From Tetrastigma voinierianum (taxonomy: Eukaryota; Streptophyta; Magnoliopsida; Vitales; Vitaceae): a DNA stretch of 64,000 nt. Shown in pieces: positions 22,430-34,392 of the stretch (positions within the stretch are counted from its first letter, which is position 1; every line of letters begins with the position of its first letter). The stretch spans positions 124,001-188,000 of the forward strand of contig JAEQBH010002854.1 in the NCBI GenBank assembly GCA_016808115.1. The letters run 5' to 3'. The position numbers were made by a program, and so were the translations under genes. Below the pieces are notes generated by a model. It worked only from the letters and a program-made list of their open reading frames with translations, had not been told where the DNA came from and made no database searches.

Positions 22430-23600
22430 CGCAAAAAGTCTTGTCGCGACAGTATTGTGTCGCGTCGTTGGCCTGCAATCGTATCTGTTGTTTTAAACCG
22501 CGACGCGATCCTGCAATCTCCTTCTTGAATTTTTGTCCCGACAGACTTTGATAATGTCGCGATAGAATTTCGGTGAAAGCCGATCTTGTTCGGTATCGCG
22601 GCGCGAGTGTTTTGTGTCAGCGACACCAAACTTGTTGCGGCTTGACTTTTCATGTCAACCCGGCCGGAATTTGTTGCGACATAATTTTTTTGTGTCGCGA
22701 CAAATATTCTTTTATTTAGCCTGTAAACTTTGTCGCGATAGAGTTTTTCATGTCACGACAGAATTTCTTTTTATATTTTCACAATTTCTGTTGCGACATA
22801 AAACTTCTTTGTGGCGACCGACTTTCCTTCCTTGGCCCTTGTAGCTTGCAGAGCTGTTTGTTATGACATAGAATTATTTTTTGTGACACAATTGCCTTGC
22901 CCATCCTCAGTTATTCTTCAATTTCTGTTGCGACCTAATTTTTCTCTGTTGCGACAAAATTTTATCATTCCACAGCTTTTATTGTTGCGACAGGAAATTT
23001 CTTTGTCACCACTCCTCTTGTTTTGCTCTTCCACTTTTTGTCACGACAGGGAATTTACCTCCTTTATGTTTTGGTTGTCGCGACAGACTTTTGTTGCTCT
23101 TGGTTGTGAATTCGGAATGTTATGTCGTGACATGATTTTTTTTATTGCGACAGAAATTCCTCCTTGAGCTTGCTTGATGCTGAAAACTTTGTCACAACAT
23201 AAAAACACTTGTCTCACCTGACTTGTGTTGTATTCTTATCATTTATCTCGATAAGTGTCTTTTATCCCGTATAGAGTTCATCACATTAATCGCCGACCTT
23301 TTATGTTGCGACGGAAATCTTGTCGACATAACTCTTTGCGTTTACTTTGATCATGATCGCAGCGAGTAAAGTTGTCACGGCTTGATTTTCTTCACAATTT
23401 TTCTTCCCGATAATGTCGCGACGAAAAGCTCTTTGCTCTTGACATAAATTTCTCTTTTACGCGATGAGTTATACAGCTTTGTTGCGACATTTGAATTCTA
23501 GCTGAGTTCACGACATAGTTCCTTCTTTCGCTTGTCAATTTTATGCCCCGCGACATTACAAAATCGGTGGTCATGACAACATCGGCCGCATTTTCCACTT
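22430..23600. repeat. TGTCGCGACA-type array in the element C left LTR
   Basis: Perfect TGTCGCGACA occurs at about 22439, 22692 and 23074. Many variants (TGTTGCGACA, TGTCACGACA, TGTCGTGACA, GTCGCGATA) recur every 30-80 bp. They are usually followed by A/T-rich AATTTCTTT-like spacers. Confidence 0.8.
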
Positions 23601-23757
23601 TTCTGCATCTTTTTTGCTTGTTTTCTCTTGTTTTCAATTAACACCTGCAAAACACAAAGTTGGAGAATATTCCATAATTTAGCATACAAATAGATATGAA
23701 ACTATTAAAAACATGCCAAAAAAAATGACTAAAAATAGATGAGTTTTAGACTCATCA

Positions 23758-23798
23758 AATTCCCCTAAACATAAAGTTTTGCTTGTCCCCAAGCAAAG
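23758..23798 (-). promoter_or_regulatory. Element C polypurine tract and upstream hairpin
   Basis: On the minus strand GTTTAGGGGAATT abuts the LTR start TGATGAG. Just upstream is CTTTGCTTG-GGGA-CAAGCAAAA, a hairpin with a 4-nt loop. Element B has the same hairpin at 39347-39370. Confidence 0.75.
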
Positions 23799-26079
23799 AA
23801 AAGAAAATTTTGTTAGTCCTCAAACAATTTGACTTTTATTTTTAAGGACATTTTTCTGTTTAAAGCTCAATTGGGCAAGAAACATAAGTCAGTTGCAAAA
23901 ACTATTTCTAAATATGTTTCCAATCTAGAATTAGGAAGATTTTCAATTAAGTTCACTAAACCAACCAATAATTCATAGTGTGTAATAATTTAATCATTCA
24001 ATCCTGATTTTTGTGTGTGTGCTGGTCTTTACTCTTTTTCTTTGGCATATCAGTTAATATTCTGGGATAATACTCAGTTGGCATACTCTCTTTCATTTTT
24101 AAAGTCCCATATGGTTGTTTATCATATTAATCCACCAATAGTATAACAACACCACTTTTAAGATCAACTAGGTCTTTTTTAGGGCTTGTGTGTGGCTTGG
24201 GTAATGAGGTAGATAATTAGACATTTTATGCTCAATTGTACCCAGACTTCACTGACAACTTACACTCTTGCCTTCTTGATACATCCTTGATTTCTCTTGA
24301 TTGTAAATTTCCAACCTTCCCATCAGGTTTATGCATCTTTCTGCACTTTCTTCATTGTGGTACCTTTTTCTCTTTTCATTGTCCACACATAGAAGATAAC
24401 TTTTCTTCCTTATTTTAGAAGCTTTTTTCACTTTACATCTCTCACCAAGTTTTATGGAATGGTGCACTGTTGGTCTTTTTAAGCTTCTACCACCCTTAAC
24501 GAACTTTGAGTCAATAACTCCCATACCAGTTGGCATTAGGGTACTAGGTGTTGAACACCCCTAAGGACTTAATTGTTCTAGGGAGGAAGGCTACAAGACC
24601 AAACTCATTCCTCCTTGATCTTTTACTTTTCACAGCTTCTTTCATAATTCTCTTCATCTTTTCTTATCTCACTGCACTTTTCTTTCTCATCCCTTTTTAT
24701 CCTTCTCTACAACTTGAAATAATATTCCCCCAAACTTGTCATTTTCTGTCATTGATGTACTTTGTATGATAATCTAGGAAAATAAGGTTCTTTTTGTAAG
24801 ATTATGTGCAAGGGAGGAATTGGGCTTCTTATTTGCTGGTTGATGATGAGATTGACTATAGGCTCAAATAAGGAACCAGTGCATATGCTTATGCATATCG
24901 TAGGGGCGGGTTTGAAAGGCTCAAACTTCCAAGGATGGCCTAAATCATTTCCTGTTAGTGGTATTGCCTAGGATTTTGCCTTGACTAATAATCCAACAAG
25001 TTCTAGGACATTGGAGAGCTTACTGTGATGGATCCCAGAAGATGTTCCTAATATTGGCACAATTTCTTTCAGAGCTACTGTTGACCATGTGCAAAGTTGA
25101 TCAGGATTTTTACAACCAAACTGTTTACACAAAAAGAATTACAAGTCTTTTCTGTTCCATCAATTTATTAAAGTCTTCCTCATTCTTGAAGTTCAACACA
25201 TTCATTCATAACCTCACAACTTTTCATTTCATTTCATTCTTTCCTACCCCAATGCATCTATAAGATTTTTGTTTGGTTTTGAGATTTGTTGTTATGTTGC
25301 TTAACAAGTCAAGAGATTCATTTTAATCACACCTTCAGCTCAAAATAATCCAACATAACCACAATTTCATTTTTTCATCCATTTCATTAACCAAACATGC
25401 TGCAGCAATTGATCAATTTGATCCAGGTAGTTGGTTTCTCAATTATTTAAACTAAGCTATTTATCACAAGTTAAAGATTTCTAACTATTAAACATGAAGG
25501 GAAGAAAATATATACAAAACAAAACAAACAAAGAAATGAATAGGAGATAAAAATACAAGTGAACACCAAGCTTGAAAAGAATTTTCCATTTTATTTAATA
25601 TGGCAAGGATGGACATTAGGTACAGAGAAGGACAAGAGATGGAAGAGCAGGGTGAGCTATTTTCTTTTGTTGTCATGCCTATGGGAGGGAGGTAGGTTAA
25701 CTGGGTTTAGTTTATACTCACCAGTAAGGTGAAAACCGTGGATCCGACTCTGTGGCCGCCTTGATTTACCGCCTTCTCCACCTCTGCTTAGAACGTACTC
25801 ATTCCATGGTTAAAGGGCCAATCGTTTGATCCGTTCATTTTGTTCTACCATTAGAATTCAGGTTCCTCAAACTCACCTCGGGCAAGAGTACATCTTGATC
25901 GTGTTTTTGTTGATCATATTCTAAGCTCAGCCCAAAGACTTCTCCCTATAGTTCAGAGTGCCCTCCAATTCCTTTGTCCCTTTCAATGAAAGCCTGATTT
26001 CCCTTCATGTTCCTCAGATAGATTACCCAAAGGCATCCGCTTCTTCAAAGATAAGTGTTCTTTTTTCCCCATAGTCCTC
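23799..26079 (-). other. Element C 3' region, non-coding
   Basis: AT-rich sequence between the third ORF and the polypurine tract. Frames here have no recognisable domain. Confidence 0.5.
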
Positions 26080-27490
26080 CATTTCCTTCATGATCTTGAA
26101 TAGCTCCCTTTCTCTTTTTAGCCGCTTAAAGATAAAGGCATCTTCTCTTGCCTTCAGTTCTGCACTTAGCTCTTGTTCCCTTTGTTCCCATCTACTTTTC
26201 CATTCTTTATCCTCTCCTCGCTTTGTTCCTCCAAGTTCTAGTCCCTTCTTTCAACTCACCCCCTTATGTACTCATCCCCGTAGCTGCAGCTTGAGCTTCA
26301 AATGGGTTGTCCTTTCTTCCATTTCTTGCCTCATGGTCTGTAGCAAGGTTAGCACTGCAGCACTGCTACTTAGGGGCTCTGAGCTTTCACCCTGCTCTGG
26401 TTGGACTTGTCTCACCTCTGGGCGGAGAACACGCATTGGGCCTCACACTCTCTCCTCTCTCGGCCTCAGGAGTTCCGTGCCTCATCTTCAGTCACCGTCA
26501 GATTTAATCGGTCTCTTCTTCCCTTATAGATCTCACCCGCCTTCCCCTCGTTTCTATTTTTGTAGCCTTCGTACTTCAAGTACGTTAAGGGCGATGTCTT
26601 GGGGAAGTTCTCCTCTATTTCCCAATCTCCTTGGACACCACCCAAGATGCAGAGTCTTGAAATCGCTGCTGGGCGAGAACCCTTGTATCCTCCTCCAGAG
26701 TAACTCTAATTGAGTTTTCTATTATTTTCGCCACATTGAATTTATAGCCCTTGAGGATGGCATATAATAAGACTGCCTCTTTCTCCCTGACCGTGCACAG
26801 GTGTTTGGAAGGTAGCATGACTGAACATAAAAAATAAAACCGCACCTTTGTTGGTTCAGTTAATGCTCCTCTGGCAATGGACTCGTGTGGGTTTTTCCTG
26901 GTGGCATTCCACTTTCCTTGCCATTAGTAAGCAAGCTCATAATCTTCTCGTAGCCGTCTCTTCACCATTTTGAATTTTGACCTATCTTTTCTCCCCGGAG
27001 ATCAGGATGCTATATTTTTCTCCATTAGCGATTATCCATTTCTTACGTATACAACTTTATCCTTCATCCCCACCATATTTGGAGTAGAACTCCTTCACCA
27101 CATCTACAAACTCGGAGCCTGTGGCCTGCATTGATGCCATCCCTTGCTTTCTATCATCTCTTGTAATGATGAAACCCATTTGTTAAAGCCTCTTTCTCCA
27201 ATGAAGTCTCTGTACTACAGTTTGTCCTTCCAAGCAATATAAGCCATCTCCGAGACCCAATCACTAGCTTTTTGTTTGCTGCTCTCCGCTTCTTCATTTC
27301 CTCTTTTTATCTTTTTTTATTCTTCCATTGTCTGCTCCAGTTCTTCATTTATCTCAACTTTTCCTTCATCTTGCCCTACTATTGCCTGAGTGGCTTGAAC
27401 TGTTTCCTCCTCTAACCCATCATATTCTTCCATGATTTCGTTGAGGTTTGGAATCAGTTCAGTCTGCATATGTGAGAGATCGGTTTAGCT
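26080..27490 (-). pseudogene. Element C third ORF (putative plant transposon protein-like)
   Basis: Minus-strand reading across frames gives an acidic N-terminal part, a FVDVVKEFYS segment and VYVRKKW-like sequence. Then comes the best-preserved block at 26615-26845 (FYFLCSVMLPSKHLCTVREKEAVLLYAILKGYKFNVAKIIENSI), and a Pro/Ser- and Glu-rich C-terminal tail. The order matches element B's third ORF, where KVWHHFITSRLIP...EKRALLNYAII and NVGQVIEDAI-like parts are seen. A 207-aa frame on the other strand (26090-26713) is its shadow. Stops and frameshifts are frequent. The function of this family is unknown. Confidence 0.65.
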
Positions 27491-27619
27491 TAGACATAGG
27501 GCTTTAACTGATTTAGAGAGAATCGGTGAGAGATCGAATGGTTTAGCGTGATGAGGCAAGATGACTCTTCACTCTTTGAAATTTTCATTTATGTGCCAAG
27601 AATTGCTGTGCTTCCTTAA

Positions 27620-27910
27620 TTGTCGCGATATTTTTGACCTAAAGTGTGCCCTCCCTTTTTAAATTGGTGTCGGCACAGAGTGATGTCACGACATAAATTT
27701 CACATAGTTTGGACTAGGGCAATTCTTTGTCGTGACATAGATTTCAATACATGTCAGTGAATTATCCGCGACACTCTGAGTGTGCTCCTTGACGAGAATT
27801 TTTGAGGCCCAAGTTTGCTGTTTGTTGCAATATAGAGAAATTATGTCGTGACAAAATTTTTCTTGTATGTCCATTTTAGAACCAAAAGTTAAACCAGTGT
27901 CGCGACATGA
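27620..27910. repeat. TGTCGTGACA-type block between pol and third ORF in element C
   Basis: TTGTCGCGATA, TGTCACGACATA, TGTCGTGACATA, ATGTCGTGACAA, TGTCGCGACATG and TGTCGTGACAA occur from about 27621 to 27930. The position, between integrase and the third ORF, is the same as the CpG-rich block of element B. Confidence 0.65.
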
Positions 27911-28439
27911 CTTTCTTTGTCGTGACAAAGTTCTGTTTTACTTTAAAAACTATGCACCCTTTCATAGTTTTTGTGCCTTCCACCATTCAAACCTAATGAC
28001 ATTATGTAATAAGGTCTTCTTCTTAGTTCATACTTTTGAAAACAGATATTTCATCAAACAATCTCGATTTCGGTGGCGAACCTTCAACAAAGTCTGTTTC
28101 TTCAACTCTACATCATTCATCGAAATTGACAAAGCATTGGCCGGTTGTCTGAAGGCAGTTGTATGATAATATATGCTCTAAAACTCATTAATTTCCCACT
28201 TCAACAGTGTGCAAAGAAAATTGTGGGAAATAGGAATTACTCCCCCTTGTAGTCACATTTTCACCATATTTTAGTTTAGAAAGTGTGCTTTCTATGTATT
28301 TCATGCATTCCCTTCTTTGTTCTAAAAAAAAATCAGCAAACTATCAAAACACATAATAAAATTCCTAGCAAAATTTAAAACTATAATCTCAAACTCATAA
28401 AAGTAATCAACATTAGTCAAACTCTCAAAATTAAAATTC

Positions 28440-29830
28440 TACATAGGTTACCTCCCAAGAAGCTGCTCAGTTTAATGTCTTTAGCTAGACAGTTGCTGCA
28501 GGATGTTTTCATCTCAGCATAACTGTTTTCTTCTCTTCAAAATTTGGATCTACTTCATTTATGCTTCCTCCAAGGTAATTCTTCAGTCTCTGACCATTTA
28601 CTTTAAATTCACTTCCAGATTCATCTCTCAATGTTACTGCTCCAAAGGGTGTACTTGTTACCACTATGTAAGGACCACTCCATCTTGACTTCAATTTCCA
28701 CAGGAATAGTTTGAACTGTGGTTGTATAAGAGGACTTGTTCTCTACACCTTGAATTCCCTCCTCATAATCTTTTGATCCCATTACCTCTTTGTCAGCTTT
28801 CCTTGGGTCACAGCATTGTCATAAGCTTCATTTCTCTTCTTCAGTTCATTCATTTGGAGGCGGGTATCTTTTCGCTGCGCTTGAAAGTCACAATTCAATT
28901 TCTTAATGGCCCACATAGCTTTGTATTCCAATTCTAAATGGAGATGACAAGGTTTTCCAAATACAATTTTGTATGGGGACATTTCAATTGGAGTTTTGTA
29001 AGTAGTCTTATAAGCCTACAATGCATCATCTAGCTTTATAGATCAATCCTTTATGTGTATTCTTACATTTTCTCTAAAATTTTCTGTTTCCCTATTGGAA
29101 ATTTAAACATAATGACCCGAGGGTGTCTAGCTAAACCATCATAATGAGTTCACATATCTGCTCATGAGTTTACCACATTTTATTGAGGCTTCCCTTATCA
29201 CGATGATTTAATTTTAAATGTGCTCCAAATTTAACCAAATATTTCTTTGTATAAACCCCTTATTGTCTTAGGCATCATTTATGGGACAAGTTGATGCTTC
29301 CACCCATTTGGATACATAATCCACAACTAGGAGAATGTATATGTTACCAAATGATGATGGGAAAGGTCCCATGAAGTTTATTCCTCAAACATAAAACATT
29401 TGCACCACCAGAATTCCTTGCAGGGGCATTTCATTTCATTTGCTTATGTAGCCCATTCTCTGACAATTATCACAATGTTTTACCCACTCAAAACAGTCTT
29501 TGAATAGGGTAGGCCAATAAAAACCTGATTGGAGAATTTTCTGGGCGGTTTTGTCTCCTACAAAGTGTCCTCCATATGGTAATGCATGACATTTCTCCAT
29601 AATACCTCCTTGTTATGTTTCTGGAACACATCTCCTTATGATCATATATGTTCCTCTTCTATAAAGTAATGGGTCATCCCAAATATAGAATCTGCAATCA
29701 GTTCTCAATTTTCTTTTCTGCTGATATCTGAATTCAGGTGGCACAACTCCATACGCTAAGTAATTGACTATATCAGCATACCAGGGTGTTTGAACTAACA
29801 ACAAAAAGAGTTGCTCATCAGGAAAATTTT
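28440..29830 (-). pseudogene. Element C integrase
   Basis: Minus-strand fragments include PWYADIVNYLAYGVVPPEF...WDDPLLYRRGTYMIIRRCVPE (29613-29804) at the start. A decayed zinc and core region lies at 29000-29600, then MSPYKIVFGKPCHLHLELEYKAMWAIKKL (28782-28982). The C-terminus is KSRWSGPYIV...GSEFKVNGQRLKNYLGG (28509-28694). The conserved nucleotide block just after pol (about 28445-28465) is also present in element B. The order and spacing are those of Athila elements. The core is interrupted by several stops. Confidence 0.8.
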
Positions 29831-29849
29831 CTGCTATTTTAGTTCATTT

Positions 29850-30600
29850 TTCTTTTCCAGCAGTCATTTCCAATCTAGACAAGTGACTTGTTATCACATT
29901 GTCACTACCCTTCTTATCTTTGATCTCAAGATTAAATTCTTATAGCAGCAATACCTATCTGATCAGTCTTGGTTTGGCCTCCTTCTTTGCCATTAGATAT
30001 CTAATCGCAAGCACGACGCGCGTATTATAACACGGGACCCCAATATGTAAGACCTCGACTTTAGCGTGTTTAACACCATTGCCAACATCTATTTTTCTAT
30101 GGTGGAGTAGCTTTATGCCTCATTAAAGGTTTTGGCTGGGTATAGTATATGGCCTGAATATCTTTTCTCAGCTTCTCTCGGGTCCCAATACATAAATTCC
30201 CATCGCATAATCACCCAGATCACACATAATTTCATAGTCATCAATAGTCAAGAGTCAACATGATGGGAGCTGTCACTAATCTGGATTTGATTTCATCAAA
30301 TGCAGATCTACATGATTCATCAAAATCAAAATTTGCATCTTTCCAACGCTTCCATGTAGCAATGGTCCGAGATTTTGAAAAGTCATTTTATAAACTTTCC
30401 TCGTAAAACCAAAGATGTTCAAGGAAGCTTATCCTCGATCGTTGTTGGTGGTATAGGTTTTTATAACAACAACTTTTTCTTGGTCTACTTCCAATCCAAA
30501 GCAAATATAAATTTTGTATCCCAAGACAATACCTTTTATGTTACCATAAATGACATTCCCAATTTAGAGCTTAGATTTTTTCTCGACACTCAAGTACTGT
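29850..30600 (-). pseudogene. Element C RNase H region
   Basis: Reading the minus strand across frames gives YEIMCDLGDYAMG (decayed catalytic Asp region), then LMAKKEAKPRLIR and DKKGSDNVITSHLSRLE at the end. The expected order relative to RT and integrase is kept. A patch around 30000-30080 is out of character with the family. Confidence 0.65.
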
Positions 30601-30612
30601 TTCTAAATTTTC

Positions 30613-31302
30613 TTAACAATTCTCAAAACAGGATCCATATACTGAGAAGTCATCCATAAAGATTTCCATAACCTCTTCCACCAAATTAGAAAACATAGAC
30701 ATCATACATCTTTGAAAGGTAGCAGGAGCATTACATAATCCAAAAGGCATCCTTCTAAAAGCAAAGGTGCCATAAGGACATGTAAATGTAGTTTTCTCCT
30801 GATCCTCTGGGGCTATAGCAATCTGGTTATAACCACATTCATCAAGAAAGCAAAGAATGGGAGTGCCCGCTAACTTATCCAAAGATTCGTCAATGAAAGG
30901 TGAGGATAATGGTCCTTTCCGGTAGCAAAGGTTCAGCCTCAGAGTCTATACACACCATCCTGTCACAATTCTTGTGAGAATCAATTCATTCTTCTCATTC
31001 CTGATCACAGTGAATCCTCCCTTCTTTGGAACCACATGAACTGGGCTCACCCAATGGTTGTTTGAGATTGCATATATGAAGCCTGCATTTAGCCACTTTA
31101 GTACTTCCTTTCTGACTACTTCTTTCATTACTGGATTAAGCCTTCTCTGATGTTCTATAGAGGTTTTAGCATTCTCCTCCAATAGGATCTTGTGTATACA
31201 AATAAAAGGACTGATTCCTTTCAAATCTTCTATGGACCAGGCTATTGCCTCTTTATATTTTATGAGAATTTCCAGTAGTTTTTGTTTTTCAAGCTCAATC
31301 AA
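30613..31302 (-). pseudogene. Element C reverse transcriptase
   Basis: Frame 30946-31302 carries LLEILIKYKEAIAWSIEDLKGI, WVSPVHVVPKKGG and ILTRIVTGW. Frame 30613-30882 carries the QIAIAPEDQEKTTFTCPYGTF segment, FRRMPFGLCNAPATFQRCM and the intact catalytic box FMDDFSVYGS. The two frames are shifted near 30900. It is about the usual Athila length. RT would copy element RNA into DNA. Confidence 0.85.
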
Positions 31303-31344
31303 TCCAAATTTCGAATGATGACTCCGCCTTCCTTTTCCTCGGGG

Positions 31345-31563
31345 TCAGTAGCGAAAAGCATACTCTAAATGTTCAAGTAATTCTTGTAGAATTAAAGCCT
31401 CTGAACTTTTTTTTATGTTAGCAACTTGCTCTTCATAACTGCTGGATTTTTCTGTGTTATTTTCTTCAACACTGAGTACTGCCTTTTTAAATTTAACATT
31501 AGAGTCCAGAAATTCAACTTCAAGATGCTCAAGATATTGGAAATTCATCTCATTCTTATTCAT
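31345..31563 (-). pseudogene. Element C spacer between protease and RT
   Basis: A 72-aa open frame with FQYLEHLEVEFLDSN near the start, rich in Glu, Lys and Ser. It lies between the protease and RT domains and looks like the linker. No catalytic motif is present. Confidence 0.4.
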
Positions 31564-31699
31564 TGAACTCTGAAAAATACAATCATTACTCAGTTCAGAA
31601 CTGATGGGAATTTTTGTTTATACAATTTCACAATCAACATTACTTAATTTAGGTCAAGCTTCAAATCGGTGATCGAGATTGAAGTGCACCATCTCCAAC

Positions 31700-31990
31700 C
31701 TCCCCTCGAGAGTTAATTCTCATTTTTTCACATCGATCAAAGCTGCTCCTGTTGTTAAGAAAGGTCTTCCTAACAGTAGTGGGACTTGTTTGTCTTCCTC
31801 TATATCAATGACTACAAAGTCCACTAGAAAAATGAATTTTCCCACTTTGATCAGCACATCTTCTAGAATGCCCTTAGGATGGGCCAGTGTTCTATTTGCC
31901 ATTCGCAGTCATGGCTGGAGTAAGTCCCAAACTTAGTCTTTTAGCAACAGCATAAAGGCATCAAGTTTATGCTGGCCCGAATCACATGCT
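31700..31990 (-). pseudogene. Element C aspartic protease region
   Basis: The active-site region at about 31955-31985 reads GASINLMPL (frame-shifted next to the Asp). Frame 31720-31902 continues with HPKGILEDVLIKVGKFIF and EEDKQVPLLLGRPFLTTGAALIDV. The same order occurs in element B. It would cleave Gag-Pol. Confidence 0.7.
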
Positions 31991-32499
31991 TTCCCATACG
32001 CATGCTCAATTTCGCAAGGTATAGTGAAGCTGCTCCTCGATCCTCGCATCTCTCGTACCAATTATCGCACTCACAGGTACCGTTGTCGCTCACTATTCCT
32101 TATTCAACAATCTTTCTTTTTCTGCTCAATATCTCCTTCATAAATTTTACATAAAGAGGCATTTGAGTCAATGCTTATGAGAAAGGAATGTTGATCTCTA
32201 TCTTCTTAAAAATGTCTAAGAATCTAGAAATTTGCTCTCTAGCTGCTTTCACAATTTTTGAGGGAATGGAACTCGAGGTTCATAAGCCATAGCCTCTTCA
32301 TTTTTCCCTGGATTTTCTTTTCCACCGTTGTCTGGTCGCATCTCTTTGTTGTTTTCTCCTCCGTAGTTTCTCGAACCTGTGTCGCTTTAAACTCTCTTCT
32401 CCAACTTCAAAGATAATTTCTTCCTCGTTGTCCTCTTTCAACTCTTCTTTCTTCCAATTCTCTCCCACTTCGTAAGTACTCGCTATACATTCCCTGGGT

Positions 32500-33860
32500 C
32501 CTTCCTCAGGTCACTGAACCGAACTTGACCTGACATGTGCATATTCGTGAGCCAACTGCCCTATCCGAGTCTCCAAAATTCTTCAAATAGGCATTGGTGT
32601 TGGCCTGAAACACAGTTGTGTTTGCCTGTAATGCTGTTAGCTCAACAAACTTCTGTTCATGTATATTTAGCAATCTTTTGTTTTCCCCCATGAAAGTAAG
32701 CATCTGGTCTTCAAATGAATTAAATGTCCTTTGCACCTGATTATCTACTCTCTGTCTTGCTTCTTCTTCTTCTTCTTCTTGGAACCTATGTGAGGCATGA
32801 TATTGTTGCATATTCTGTCCAGGTTTTTGACCTTGTGGTGATCCTCTACCATATGAAAAGTTTTCATGGTTCCTCAGTGCTAATGTATGGTGTGTGGGCA
32901 AGTTAGGGTTAGGCTTGAATGTGTAGCTCCTGCTAGCATTTAGGTACTATGCCTCCTCAACTTGGTAGGGCTCTTCTTCAGCTAATCCCTTAGCACTGCT
33001 TCTAATTCCTTCTTTGACTGCTCCCACTTCATGTGTAGTATGCATTCTCCTTTCATTGCTTCCCAGTTTGTTCATCACTACATCCAGTTTTGCTTATATG
33101 GCAGTCATACAAATAGCCTCAAATTTCAATCAAACCACTTCCCTTAGTCCGGCATCGTCGCCCCTTAAGCTTCAGATGGAGCCTTGTAGTTGCATTTGGC
33201 AAGGTCTTCAATCGCTCTTGCCTCCTCCGTACTTCTTAAAAGCTCCACAGTAGATGCATCACCTATAAATTGGGACATAATTCATGGCATGATAGAATAT
33301 ATCCATCTGAGTGGTCAGATCTATTCCATGCATAGGGCATCTTTTTAACAGTCTCTTGAATCTCTCCTACGCATTGCAGAGACTCTCATCTTCTCCCTGC
33401 CTGAAGACAATTATTTCTCCTTTTCTCTCAGCAGTTAGAGCTGGAGATAAAAATCTGCTCATATAGGCCTCCACTAACTCTTCCCAAGTGTTCACTGATC
33501 CCCTTGGAAATGAATCAAACCATGTTACTGCCACATCTCTAAGTGAAAAGGGGAAGAGCGGCAGCTTGATTACTTCTGGTCTCACCCCATTCAGCTTGAC
33601 TGTGTTAGTCATCCTCATGAATCTCCCCATATGCTCATTGGGATCTTCAGAGGGGTGACCAGTAAACTGGTGCTGTTGTACCATGGTAATCAATGATAGC
33701 TTCAACTCAAAATTGTTGGCTTCAATTGCAGGTTGTCTAACAGCAGAGTATTCCTCTAGGATAACAGGCCTCCAAAAGTCCTCCATAGTATTAGGCCTCT
33801 AAAGTCTCTCTGCTACTTCTTCTTCTGTAATAGTCTCGTAATCTTTCTCTCGATTTGCCA
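32500..33860 (-). pseudogene. Element C gag
   Basis: Frame 33367-33786 (139 aa) is a well-kept Athila capsid. It has PAIEANNFELK, LITMVQQHQFTGHPSEDPNEHMGRF, LPLFPFSLRDVAVTWFDSFP and WEELVEAYMSRFL. It continues into WERFKRLLKRCP-like sequence across a frame change at about 33360. Frame 32506-32901 is a Gln/Glu-rich coiled-coil-like C-terminal part. The primer site lies about 320 bp upstream of the gag start. Confidence 0.82.
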
Positions 33861-34181
33861 TATTTCCGATTCTCGTGACCGGTGATCTTCCTCAAATTCT
33901 TCTGTTCTTTAATCTCTGTCTAGAGGGGCAACATATCTCGGCTTTCCTAGTTTTCTATGCATTTAAAATCTTCGAAATAGAAACAAACCGAGATCAAATG
34001 AAATTTCCAGTGGGAGACAGTTAACTCCATTTAAGCTCATAAAATTTTTTCAAGAGCTTCTTCCACCGTTGTCATTAAAATCATGGTGATTTTCTGAAAT
34101 TTATAATAACAAAAAAAAAAAATGTCCAAATTAGTAAATTCCTTTTTGGTTAGAATATTAATCTTTAAATTCATCATCGAT

Positions 34182-34199
34182 CCCAGGCCAATGACGCCA
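34182..34199 (-). promoter_or_regulatory. Primer-binding site of element C (tRNA-Asp type)
   Basis: The minus strand reads TGGCGTCATTGGCCTGGG, a decayed match to TGGCGCCGTTGCCGGGG. It lies 6 bp from the LTR edge (34206). Confidence 0.7.
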
Positions 34200-34264
34200 A
34201 AAACTTGTTAAGACCAAAATGTTTATATACAAATTTTCAACACTATTACCAAATGACTATTTTC

Positions 34265-34392
34265 TAATCCCTTGCAACGATGCGAAAAACTTGTTAAGAC
34301 CAGCTATATGATGAGCTTAGTGTATGCCAAACTTCTGGTACTGCCGCCCAAGAACTATTCAGTCCTCGGCAATGGCGCCAAAAACTTGTTAC
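34265..34392 (-). repeat. Internal primer-site-like units in the element C right LTR
   Basis: TTGCAACGATGCGAAAAACTTG and CGGCAATGGCGCCAAAAACT occur on the plus strand. Each is followed by TTAAGACC or TTACCC. Together with the true site at 34182-34199 they make three similar junction units in about 210 bp. Confidence 0.7.

Larger units (their letters stand above)
20757..23757 (-). repeat. Element C 3' LTR (left copy)
   Basis: 3001 bp. The plus-strand start TATTAAGACCC corresponds to TGTTAAGACC in the other LTR, and the end is GACTCATCA. Long blocks match 34206-37293 closely. It contains two extra primer-site-like units near its left edge and a TGTCGCGACA-type array at 22430-23600. Confidence 0.87.

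Noticed and set aside
26090..26713. 207-aa plus-strand ORF
   Set aside because: It is the shadow of element C's third ORF on the other strand, which matches a known plant element protein type.
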